Below, in pieces: positions 1 through 5,220 of a DNA stretch of 7,200 bases; positions within the stretch are counted from its first letter, which is position 1, and every line of letters starts with the position of its first letter. Under the pieces are notes generated by a model. That model saw only the letters and a list, made by a program, of their open reading frames with translations, made no database searches and had not been told where the DNA came from. A program made the position numbers and the translations under genes. The stretch is from Planctomycetes bacterium RIFOXYC2_FULL_41_27 (GTDB taxonomy: Bacteria > Planctomycetota > Brocadiia > Brocadiales > Brocadiaceae): the NCBI GenBank assembly GCA_001828645.1, contig MHZD01000108.1, positions 1 through 7,200 on the forward strand, written 5' to 3'.

Positions 1-253
1 ATCTACAACCCTTACCAGCAAATCTTCCTGTATCATACCCAAATCTTTCAAATAATTTCTTTTTCAGTTCTTTCCCGGTTATGGACGGGTTTGATTCTAT
101 TATATTCTGTTTGCTCAAGTTAATTGCCATTTCATAAAGCTGGAAGGCAATCTTAAGCCTTTTTTCTCCACCCATCTTACGCAAATTTTCTAAATATACT
201 CCTTCTGTCCATGTACTGATATTTCTGTACTGAGAAATATTGTCATCTTTCAT
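1..253 (-). CDS. Partial small protein, antitoxin-like (C-terminus beyond window)
   Basis: An open frame begins at ATG 253-251 and runs without a stop to the left edge, giving at least 84 residues. It is preceded by GGAAAG about 6 nt upstream, a good ribosome binding site. After a polar N-terminus there is a helical stretch around residues 29-75 (GGEKRLKIAFQLYEMAINLS, then a proline-containing turn, then KELKKKLFERFGY). This resembles the small helical proteins annotated as Rv0078B-related antitoxins, which usually precede a nucleotidyltransferase-like partner. The resemblance is from memory of the pattern, not a search. The partner, if any, would lie outside the window. The next gene on this strand, DUF3800, ends about 200 nt upstream, so this is probably its own transcription unit. 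Coding status is fairly sure; the family is tentative. Confidence 0.6.
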   Translation of the reverse strand, partial: MKDDNISQYRNISTWTEGVYLENLRKMGGEKRLKIAFQLYEMAINLSKQNIIESNPSITGKELKKKLFERFGYDTGRFAGKGCR

Positions 254-265
254 CTTTCACTTTCC

Positions 266-280
266 GTATGTAAAACATAC
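266..280. promoter_or_regulatory. Inverted repeat upstream of the partial left gene, possible operator
   Basis: GTATGT (266-271) and ACATAC (275-280) form a perfect 6-bp inverted repeat with a 3-nt centre. It lies 13-27 nt upstream of the ATG at 253 and abuts the ribosome binding site. Such a site could bind an autoregulatory antitoxin dimer. At the mRNA level it would be only a weak hairpin. Its function is inference from position. Confidence 0.35.
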
Positions 281-322
281 AAAATCAAAAACTTGCTAAT
301 ATTGTAAAATTACTTAATTTTC

Positions 323-350
323 TTGACAGGAATCTATTAAAATATAAAAT
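323..350 (+). promoter_or_regulatory. Strong sigma-70-type promoter for the small RNA
   Basis: The -35 box TTGACA (323-328) matches consensus exactly. It is followed after 16 nt by TAAAAT (345-350), five of six to the -10 consensus. The predicted transcription start is about 357-359, the first bases of the hairpin RNA. There is no reading frame on the plus strand just downstream, so the promoter appears dedicated to a non-coding transcript. Confidence 0.65.
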
Positions 351-357
351 TACACAT

Positions 358-453
358 CAGAGCGATAAGACCAATATGGGTTGTCTGTGGTGTTCCCATC
401 CATCGGTTGGCAAAAGCCACAGCATAACGAGCCCATATGGCGCGCTCTTTTTT
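358..453 (+). ncRNA. Candidate structured small RNA beside DUF3800
   Basis: The segment folds into one long interrupted hairpin. The outer stem pairs AGAGCG (359-364) with CGCTCT (443-448). The second stem pairs CCAATATGGG (371-380) with CCCATATGG (432-440), with one bulged base. The third pairs CTGTGG (385-390) with CCACAG (417-422). The apex can form CCATCC/GGTTGG (396-401/405-410) with one mismatch, or alternatively TGGC-AAAA-GCCA (408-419), which would break the third stem. A run of six T (448-453) follows the last stem, as in an intrinsic terminator. A consensus-like promoter puts the start at the hairpin base, so promoter, structured body and terminator all fit a transcript of about 95 nt. 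It converges on the adjacent DUF3800 gene. A set of DUF3800-associated RNA motifs (DUF3800-I onwards) is known from comparative genomics; whether this one belongs is not established. On the minus strand the same stems would be a DUF3800 3'-UTR structure, but without the T-run. Confidence 0.6.
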
Positions 454-456
454 AAT

Positions 457-1107
457 TTACGGCAAATACACCGAATCATACATTAGCTTCTCTTTAAAAA
501 TATTAAGCCAATCCATTCTTCTTCTCTCGTGCTTCTCAAAAATTCCATAAGAGAACATATCCGCTGCTTGCAAGCCGCCGCTCTCTATGGAAGAGAAATG
601 ATAAATGTTTAGTGGTATCTTTGGATCAAGCTCCGCTTCAAGCTGCCTTCTGATATAGCTGTTAAACTCCACGATTTCAGGTTTGCTTTTTGATTTGTCT
701 ATTATCAATTCAACTTTTATCTTTGCCTCTTTAAACGAAATCTGATCCAGCACATTTCTTGCAATGAAGTTATAGACTCTCGACTTATTTTTGATAAGAT
801 ACTCATATAATCTTCTTTTATTCAAGGTAATGGCATAGATATTGAAATTAAGGCTTTTTACCTGTTCATAGAAGTATTTTTTTATCTCAAGAGTTGTCTT
901 CGTTCCTTTTAATTCAGCAACTATTCTTTTTCTCTTACCTCTCGGATTTAGTCTTCTTCTGAGTGTTTTCTTCACGGCTTTAAATAACAATCGGTTTTCT
1001 ACGTTTCCTTTTATAACAAGAATAGTGATAGTAAAAAATTATGATGGTTTCTTATTTACAAAATCAAATCCCAAATCTCCACTTTCATCCAGATAAAGAT
1101 ACCACAT
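457..1107 (-). pseudogene. DUF3800 family protein, interrupted by an in-frame TAA
   Basis: Reading from ATG 1107-1105 gives 216 codons in a single frame, ending at TAA 459-457. This is the normal size for a DUF3800 protein, but codon 23 (1041-1039) is TAA. Before it lies the family's N-terminal signature YLDESGDLGFDF (residues 5-16). After it the frame continues seamlessly with FFTITILVIKG and later the family's IIDKSK segment (about residues 136-141) and GLQAADMFSYGIF (about 178-190). The acidic residues D7, E8, D138 and D183 are in family-typical places. DUF3800 is thought to have an RNase H-like fold and is common near mobile and defence genes; its activity is not firmly known. In relatives the broken position is usually lysine (recalled), and AAA to TAA is a single change. 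A TTG at 990 could start a 177-residue fragment, but that lacks the DESG motif. I judge it a pseudogene, a recent nonsense allele or a sequencing error. Confidence 0.8.
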
Positions 1108-1199
1108 AATCGGTATTCCAGCTTATTTACTTATTGCTATCTGTCTTGCGTAAATTAATTGTTGCCATAATTAAACGCCTTATATACACCGCAGCCCAA

Positions 1200-1421
1200 T
1201 TACTTAGCTTTCTGCACCTTTCCATATCCCTTTGTCTTCCAATCCTTATCGTAAATCGTAATACGGTCATCCCTGATAATCACATGCTCTTTGACATTTC
1301 CCTTGTTATCATAAATATCAATCATCTGGCGTTTTGTTTGTTCATCTTCAACAAATGGTAAGGATGCACAACCAGCAATTATGATGCATAAGATTGATAC
1401 AACTACACTCTTTATTGACAT
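1200..1421 (-). CDS. Small lipoprotein of unknown function
   Basis: This encodes 73 residues from ATG 1421. AGGAAAG about 8 nt upstream supports the start. The N-terminus is a classic lipoprotein signal: Lys4, a hydrophobic run (residues 5-16) and the lipobox IAGC with the lipidated cysteine at residue 18. The mature part, about 55 residues, is polar, with a beta-rich-looking core (MIDIYDNKGNVKEHVIIRDD) and a basic tail ending KVQKAK. This suggests a short envelope-anchored domain facing the periplasm. I do not recognise a family. The gene lies 92 nt upstream of DUF3800 on the same strand and could be cotranscribed with it. A weak promoter-like pair, TTGCAG (1533-1528) and CATACT (1509-1504), lies upstream. 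The opposite-strand frame over the same bases has no such features. Confidence 0.75.
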   Translation of the reverse strand: MSIKSVVVSILCIIIAGCASLPFVEDEQTKRQMIDIYDNKGNVKEHVIIRDDRITIYDKDWKTKGYGKVQKAK

Positions 1422-1726
1422 TTTATACTTTCCTAACCAATCATCAATTCATTTGGACTGCATGGAATTCCATTAATAGCAAATAATTTCAATATTCTAA
1501 CTCAGTATGAAAAGTCTGAAGAATATACTGCAAAAATTGCTATATTATGATTTATCCTTCTTTTAATATGTATCGAAGTATAGGTTATATAGAAAATTAT
1601 TTCAATAATATTTTAAGTAAGATAATAGCGTGCTGAGCGGAGCAATTGCCCTGCGTGAGCATAACGAAGCACGGTACGATAAGCACGATTATTTAATGAG
1701 TAGACGATTGTTTATCATCTCCCTAT
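1422..1726. other. Gene-free stretch before the S23-type gene
   Basis: I see no credible reading frame on either strand here. The left part is AT-rich and should carry the promoter of the lipoprotein gene on the minus strand; a 12-bp palindrome ATGGAATTCCAT sits at 1462-1473. The right part contains the inverted-repeat element at 1622-1692, listed separately. The remaining bases show nothing I can interpret. Confidence 0.5.
1622..1692. repeat. Inverted-repeat element with CTGAGCG and ACGAAG core
   Basis: The outer arms ATAAT-AG-CGTGCT (1622-1634) and AGCACGATTAT (1682-1692) are complementary over 11 bp with a 2-nt bulge. The GC-richer centre carries CTGAGCG, GTGAGC and ACGAAG, against an AT-rich background. 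AAGCACG occurs twice, exactly 14 nt apart (1667-1673 and 1681-1687), so a period of 7 may be hidden here. The words CTGAGCG and ACGAAG recur in the same order in the centre of the element at 6886-6972, which suggests a shared repeat family. It could be transcribed as a structured RNA or be a small non-autonomous mobile repeat. Confidence 0.5.
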
Positions 1727-1755
1727 TTGACTTCGATAAAAATAATTGCTAGAAT
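1727..1755 (+). promoter_or_regulatory. Promoter of the S23-type four-helix-bundle gene
   Basis: TTGACT (1727-1732) and TAGAAT (1750-1755) are spaced by 17 nt, and TGC directly before the -10 box gives an extended -10. The start would be near 1762. This leaves a leader of about 50 nt that is mostly the purine-rich 7-nt repeat array preceding the coding start. Confidence 0.6.
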
Positions 1756-1773
1756 CCCATACCATAAAAAAGA

Positions 1774-1814
1774 AGGTTGGAGGTTAAGAGGCAAGAGGCA
1801 AGAGGTGAGAGGTG
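1774..1814 (+). repeat. Upstream 7-nt tandem array flanking the S23-type gene
   Basis: The array is built of degenerate purine-rich heptamers. AGGTTGG (1774-1780) and a 6-nt variant are followed by four units of the form AGAGGYR (1787-1793, 1794-1800, 1801-1807, 1808-1814). The last unit supplies the GTG start of the gene, and the preceding ones act as its Shine-Dalgarno region. Positions 1774-1792 are complementary, with one wobble and one bulge, to 2197-2214 just beyond the gene, so the coding region lies inside a potential long stem. Confidence 0.8.
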
Positions 1815-2204
1815 GAAGAAAGTAAATTCATATTCCTATTTGAGAAACTAGATGTTTGGCAGATGTCGGTTAACTTAACAGGTTATGTCTTGGAATTACT
1901 TGAGAAAATTCCTTTCAATAAACATGTACGTCTAGTTTCTCAATTGGAAGGTGCTGTGGCATCAATCGCCCAAAATATTGCTGAAGGAAAAGGACGTCAA
2001 TACAAGAAAGAATTTCTTCAATACCTCAGTATTGCGCAAGGATCCCTTTACGAAACTATTACGCTTAACGAAATCTTTCGCCGGAAAAAGATATTTTCAG
2101 AGGATGAATCAAAAGAAATAAGGATACGGGGAGAAGATATAGAGAGAAAGCTAAATGGACTTATGAATTCAATCCGAGGAAAGAAGAGAGATGGAAGCCT
2201 CTAG
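1812..2204 (+). CDS. Four-helix-bundle protein, S23 / 23S rRNA intervening-sequence type
   Basis: This 130-residue protein matches the S23-like four-helix-bundle family, first known from proteins encoded in 23S rRNA intervening sequences and related to the Avd accessory protein of diversity-generating retroelements. Visible signatures are FEKLDVWQ (residues 10-17), the QLEGAVASIAQNIAEGKGR block (44-62), then EFLQYLSIAQGSLYET (67-82) and a C-terminal helix with EDIERKLNGLM. The usual length is about 115-130, so the gene looks complete. It starts with GTG at 1812; the codon two upstream in frame is TGA, which excludes a longer form, and the purine-rich repeats give the ribosome binding site. 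The stop codon TAG lies inside the downstream repeat array. Its cellular role is not known for stand-alone copies; nucleic-acid binding is plausible from the family. No 23S rRNA sequence surrounds it. Confidence 0.88.
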   Translation: MEESKFIFLFEKLDVWQMSVNLTGYVLELLEKIPFNKHVRLVSQLEGAVASIAQNIAEGKGRQYKKEFLQYLSIAQGSLYETITLNEIFRRKKIFSEDESKEIRIRGEDIERKLNGLMNSIRGKKRDGSL

Positions 2205-2224
2205 CCTCCAACCTCTGACCTCCA
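2197..2224 (+). repeat. Downstream 7-nt array, inverted copy of 1774-1814
   Basis: Read on the minus strand this is four heptamers of the form NRGAGGY, for example TGGAGGT and CAGAGGT. It is the inverted counterpart of the array preceding the S23-type gene. Positions 2197-2214 pair with 1774-1792. It contains the stop codon of the gene (2202-2204), so the final residues of the protein are specified by the repeat. Confidence 0.75.
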
Positions 2225-2296
2225 AACATTCAGTGTTCTTATGGCAAAAAAGTTATGGAAAACTGTTATTAAATTTTAAATATCGGTAAATTACTT

Positions 2297-3124
2297 ATGA
2301 CTACATCTGAAGATAAATCAACTTCGCTATTTCACGATTTGGTTGAACTGATGCAGAAGTTACGCAGTAAGGACGGGTGCCCATGGGACAAGGAGCAGAG
2401 CCATGCATCCTTAAAACCGCATCTCGTAGAAGAGGCTTACGAGGTCATAGACGCCATAGACTCAAGAAATCCCGATAAACTCAAGGAAGAGCTGGCAGAC
2501 CTTTTCTTCCATATTATTTTTCACTGTCAAATTGCAAAGGAGAAGGGGGAGTTCGATATCGGAGGTGTGATGGCGCTCTGTCTTGATAAGATGACGCGCC
2601 GCCATCCACACGTTTTTGGAGATGCCACAGCAGCTACCCCTGAAGAGGTAATCCATCAATGGGAGCAGATCAAGAAGCAGGAAAAAGGCTATGAGGAAAG
2701 GAAGTTCATTGTGGACGGCTTGCCCAAACATCTCCCGGCCCTCCAGAAGGCGCAGAAACTACAGAAGAAGGTAGCCAAAGTTGGTTTTGACTGGCCGGAT
2801 ATTACTGGCGTGATTGCCAAGGTCGATGAAGAGCTGGCGGAGGTCAAAGAGGCAATCCAGGAAAATAAACCTGAAAATATTGAAGAGGAGGTTGGCGACC
2901 TTTTGTTTTCCATCGTCAACCTCTCCCGCTTTTTGAAGCTGGATACGGAGAACGTACTCCACAAGACCATCTATAAATTTGTCGATCGCTTTAAAAAGGT
3001 TGAGATGGAACTTGCGGCTATGGGAAAGGATATTGAAAAGTGTACCTTAGAAGAAATGGATGCCGTCTGGAATAAGGTGAAAATAAATCAGAAGCAAGAA
3101 GTTAGAATTCAGAAGCCAGAATAA
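2297..3124 (+). CDS. mazG: Nucleoside triphosphate pyrophosphohydrolase MazG
   Basis: MazG hydrolyses nucleoside triphosphates to monophosphates and pyrophosphate in the cytoplasm, cleaning nucleotide pools and, in some bacteria, modulating ppGpp signalling. The 275-residue protein has the two-domain form. The N-terminal domain begins with LRSKDGCPWDKEQ (residues 22-34) and has the metal-binding pattern E45-E46-x-x-E49 followed by E65-x-x-D68 in EELADLFFH. The C-terminal domain repeats it as E178-E179-x-x-E182 and E198-x-x-D201 in EEEVGDLLF. Length is slightly above the usual 260-270 because the last 11 residues (265-275) are written in a 7-nt repeat array and are probably not conserved. The ATG at 2297 lacks a clear Shine-Dalgarno sequence. 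It lies 92 nt after the S23-type gene with no clear terminator between, so some readthrough transcription is possible. Confidence 0.95.
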   Translation: MTTSEDKSTSLFHDLVELMQKLRSKDGCPWDKEQSHASLKPHLVEEAYEVIDAIDSRNPDKLKEELADLFFHIIFHCQIAKEKGEFDIGGVMALCLDKMTRRHPHVFGDATAATPEEVIHQWEQIKKQEKGYEERKFIVDGLPKHLPALQKAQKLQKKVAKVGFDWPDITGVIAKVDEELAEVKEAIQENKPENIEEEVGDLLFSIVNLSRFLKLDTENVLHKTIYKFVDRFKKVEMELAAMGKDIEKCTLEEMDAVWNKVKINQKQEVRIQKPE

Positions 3125-3181
3125 AAATATGAACAATTTATCCGTATTCTGACTCCCAACCCCGAACGCCGATAGCTGACT
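3089..3181. repeat. Paired period-7 arrays at the 3' end of mazG
   Basis: Five purine-rich heptamers of the form NAGAANN (3089-3123) encode the mazG C-terminus and stop. After a 23-nt AT-rich centre comes a pyrimidine-rich counterpart with five units of the approximate form YCYGAAC (3147-3181). The inner units CAGAATA (3117-3123) and TATTCTG (3145-3151) are perfectly complementary. This is the same layout as the arrays around the S23-type gene but without an internal gene. The hairpin lacks a T-run, so it is not a clear terminator. Confidence 0.65.
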
Positions 3182-3203
3182 GATTACAATCCATTAAAAG
3201 CTC

Positions 3204-4550
3204 ATGATACTTGAAAAAATCTTTAAACTAAGAGAAAACAACACCCGCATTACCACAGAAGCAGTGGCAGGCACAACCACCTTCCTGACGATGTCGTATA
3301 TCATCTTTGTCCAGCCTGCCGTGCTTTCCAGTTGCGGAATGGATTTTGGGTCGGTCATGGTTGCCACCTGTATCGCCAGTGCCGTAGCCACTCTATTAAC
3401 GGCCTTTCTTTCCAATTATCCCATTGCTCAGGGGCCTGCTATGGGACACAATTTTTATTTTGCATTTACTGTGTGCGGTCCTGTCGTCGCAGGCGGCATG
3501 GGGTATCCGTGGCAGGTCGCTTTAGGCGCTAATCTCATATCGGGCGCGTTGTTTATTATCCTTTCATTCGTTGGCCTCCGCGAGTTGGTAACGTCCATCA
3601 TACCTGATTCATTAAAAAATGCGATTGCAGTGGGAATTGGACTTCTCATTGCGCTGGTAGGGTTCGAATATGGCGGAATAATCATTGATACACCCGGCTC
3701 GCTTGTTGGTTTAGGAAACCCAAAATACCCTGAAGTCTGGCTTTCCCTGTTTGGTGTAATGGCCATCGGAGTAATGGTTGCCCTAAAAATTCGGGGCGCT
3801 ATTTTATACGGGATTATTGCAACAACGCTAGTGGGCATCCCTTTAGGGCTGGTGAAATATCAAGGCATTATAAGCATGCCACCCTCGATTGACCCGACGT
3901 TCTTAAAATGCAATCCACTCAAAGCAGTTTTCGAAGCGGAATTTGTTTCCGTTTTATTTGTTTTGTTCTTTCTCGATCTTTTTGATGCAGTAGGTACGGT
4001 AGTAGGCGTCGCTGAACAAGGAGGGTTTTACAAAAACGGGAAAATCCCCCGCGTAAAGCAACTTCTATTGGCAGATGCGCTTGGCACCGTTGCAGGCGCA
4101 CTTTTAGGCACCTCTACCGTCAGCAGCTACATCGAAAGCTCTGCAGGCATACAGGCTGGAGGCAGAACGGGACTCTCCAGTGTTTTTACCGCCTGTCTGC
4201 TCCTTTTATCCCTGCTGTTTTATCCCCTGATAAAAATGATCGGCGGCGGTTACCAAACTCCCCAAGGAAACTTCCTCTACCCCATCATTGCGCCCGCCCT
4301 CATTGTTGTGGGAAGCATGATGATGTTTAACGTAAAAAAAATAAACTGGGATGATCCAACCGAGGCGCTGCCCTCATTTCTAACCCTTGCTGTTATGCCC
4401 CTTTCTCTAAGTATTACCGAAGGTTTGGCATTTGGGTTCATTTCATATTCCATACTAAAGCTCGTTACTGGCAAGGCACGTCAGATACACTGGGCATTCC
4501 ATCTGGTCTCCGGGGCATTTATTGCAAGATACATCTTCTTAAAAACATAA
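3204..4550 (+). CDS. NCS2/AzgA-type purine permease
   Basis: A 448-residue polytopic inner-membrane protein of the nucleobase:cation symporter-2 superfamily, AzgA-like branch (hypoxanthine, guanine or adenine uptake). Family landmarks in order are EAVAGTTTFLTMSYIIFVQP (19-38), QGPAMGHNFYFAFT (76-89), FFLDLFDAVGTVVGVAEQGG (255-274), LGTSTVSSYIESSAGIQAGG (301-320) with RTGL after it, and a C-terminal membrane segment ITEGLAFGFISYSI. Length and order are those of a complete transporter. The substrate-site motif is unusual: relatives typically have PGMGLNAYFA in TM3, here PAMGHNFYFAF, with His and Phe replacing Leu and Ala, so substrate range may differ. The ATG at 3204 has only a weak ribosome binding site. 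GC-rich hairpins follow the gene. A link with the futalosine pathway, which releases a purine base, is possible but unproven. Confidence 0.9.
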   Translation: MILEKIFKLRENNTRITTEAVAGTTTFLTMSYIIFVQPAVLSSCGMDFGSVMVATCIASAVATLLTAFLSNYPIAQGPAMGHNFYFAFTVCGPVVAGGMGYPWQVALGANLISGALFIILSFVGLRELVTSIIPDSLKNAIAVGIGLLIALVGFEYGGIIIDTPGSLVGLGNPKYPEVWLSLFGVMAIGVMVALKIRGAILYGIIATTLVGIPLGLVKYQGIISMPPSIDPTFLKCNPLKAVFEAEFVSVLFVLFFLDLFDAVGTVVGVAEQGGFYKNGKIPRVKQLLLADALGTVAGALLGTSTVSSYIESSAGIQAGGRTGLSSVFTACLLLLSLLFYPLIKMIGGGYQTPQGNFLYPIIAPALIVVGSMMMFNVKKINWDDPTEALPSFLTLAVMPLSLSITEGLAFGFISYSILKLVTGKARQIHWAFHLVSGAFIARYIFLKT

Positions 4551-4592
4551 AAAATCATTAAAAGGATGTTCAATTGGTACGAATCCGCATCA

Positions 4593-4671
4593 CCCTCCCT
4601 TAATCCCTCCCATCAAGGGAGGGAAAGTACCCTCGCCCCTTGTGGGAGAGGGTTTGGGTGAGGGGTGTTTT
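4593..4671 (+). terminator. Tandem GC-rich hairpins, probable terminator/repeat
   Basis: CCCTCCCTT (4593-4601) and AAGGGAGGG (4615-4623) form a 9-bp stem; an alternative tight stem TCCCTCCC-ATCAA-GGGAGGGA lies at 4604-4624. A second hairpin pairs CCCTC (4630-4634) with GAGGG (4648-4652), extended by CCC/GGG inside. GGTGAGGGGTG followed by TTTT (4668-4671) closes the block. It probably ends permease transcription. Similar CCCTC/GAGGG blocks are common interspersed repeats in bacterial genomes, so it may also be a dispersed repeat. Confidence 0.55.
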
Positions 4672-4709
4672 AGCGCCAATTAATGAATCCATGGTGTTTA
4701 AGCAATGAG

Positions 4710-4750
4710 ACATATTCCTTGATTTTGACGTTAAATTCTGATATTTTCTA
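4710..4750 (+). repeat. 41-bp perfect direct repeat, copy 1
   Basis: Identical over 41 bases to 5658-5698, 948 bp downstream, while the sequences on either side differ. It contains the promoter-like elements TTGATT (4719-4724) and TATTTT (4742-4747) with an extended -10 TGA. It could therefore fire towards the DUF433 gene, giving a leader of about 160 nt. It marks the left boundary of the toxin-antitoxin segment. Confidence 0.92.
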
Positions 4751-4853
4751 GAAAATCAATTTAAATCATAACATAGATTTTCACAGATACAGATATACAC
4801 CGTAACTACCTGATTGAGTTTAGTATCAAGCGCTCATTACGTGAATGAATCGT

Positions 4854-4883
4854 TTGGTCTTATAAATTGATACAGTTTATAAG
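4854..4883 (+). promoter_or_regulatory. Promoter and palindromic operator candidate of the DUF433/DUF5615 pair
   Basis: CTTATAAA (4859-4866) and TTTATAAG (4876-4883) are a perfect 8-bp inverted repeat with 9 nt between them, so half-sites are centred 17 bp apart. A weak promoter, TTGGTC (4854-4859) and TATAAG (4878-4883) with 18-nt spacing, would be covered by it. This is the usual arrangement for autorepression by an antitoxin. The palindrome is seen directly; promoter and operator roles are inferred. Confidence 0.45.
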
Positions 4884-4911
4884 CTTTTTACCTAAGAAAG
4901 GATTAGAAATA

Positions 4912-5220
4912 GTGAAAATAGCTGTAAAAAAAGTATCTTATCCATACATAGAATTTACCTCCAAAATTGCCGGTGGGTCACCAAGAATCAAAGGAACTCG
5001 CATTACAGTCCGTACCATTGCAGGTTATTATCAAATGGGAATGAGTGTCGATGAAATTCTTACGAGTTTATCACACTTAACATCATCTCAAGTTCATTCT
5101 GCACTTGCTTACTATTTTGATCATCAAGAAGAAATCGACAAAGATATAGCCGAATCTTCTAATGAAGGATACTGGAAAAAACAAGTTCAGATTCATCCAA
5201 AACTGGGAATTACAAAATAA
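4912..5220 (+). CDS. DUF433 domain protein, putative antitoxin
   Basis: A 102-residue DUF433 protein, a small winged-helix type usually found as the antitoxin partner of a PIN-like DUF5615 toxin. The signature runs from YPYIEF (10-15) through GGSPRIKGTRITVRTIAGYY (21-40), QMGMSVDEIL (41-50) and LTSSQVHSALAYYFDHQEEI (56-75). I chose the GTG at 4912 because AAAGGA (4897-4902) sits 9 nt before it and the family starts close to this point. A TTG at 4867 would add 15 residues but lies inside the palindrome and lacks a ribosome binding site. The C-terminal tail (81-102) is probably the toxin-contacting part. The stop codon directly abuts the GTG of the toxin gene, indicating translational coupling. 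Autoregulation through the palindrome upstream is likely by analogy. Confidence 0.88.
   Translation: MKIAVKKVSYPYIEFTSKIAGGSPRIKGTRITVRTIAGYYQMGMSVDEILTSLSHLTSSQVHSALAYYFDHQEEIDKDIAESSNEGYWKKQVQIHPKLGITK

Larger units (their letters stand above)
4551..4866. other. Intergenic region between permease and DUF433 genes
   Basis: This stretch has no credible gene. It holds, in order, the GC-rich hairpins at 4593-4671, the first copy of the 41-bp direct repeat at 4710-4750, and AT-rich sequence leading into the promoter and operator-like palindrome of the DUF433 gene. A 14-bp perfect palindrome ATTTTCTAGAAAAT (4743-4756) straddles the right end of the direct repeat, with the junction next to its centre. 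Confidence 0.6.

Noticed and set aside
1134..1361. 75-codon plus-strand reading frame across the lipoprotein gene
   Set aside because: It overlaps the minus-strand lipoprotein almost entirely, has no ribosome binding site, and its hydrophobic composition is the mirror of the opposite strand's codons.
1787..1814. CRISPR-like array
   Set aside because: The repeats are contiguous 7-nt units with no spacers, and no Cas gene is present.
1774..2224. Part of a 23S rRNA gene or a diversity-generating retroelement around the S23-type gene
   Set aside because: No rRNA-like sequence flanks it, and there is no reverse transcriptase or template/variable repeat in the window.
2241..2279. 12-codon frame MAKKLWKTVIKF between the S23-type gene and mazG
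   Set aside because: It has no ribosome binding site and no attenuator-like structure follows it. A frame this short is expected by chance in AT-rich sequence.
3455..3838. 127-codon minus-strand frame inside the permease gene
   Set aside because: It is a shadow of the strongly supported permease reading frame, and its proline- and isoleucine-rich product shows no domain signature.
4867..4911. Upstream TTG start for the DUF433 gene
   Set aside because: It lies in the promoter/operator palindrome with no Shine-Dalgarno sequence, while GTG 4912 has AAAGGA at good spacing and fits the family's N-terminus.
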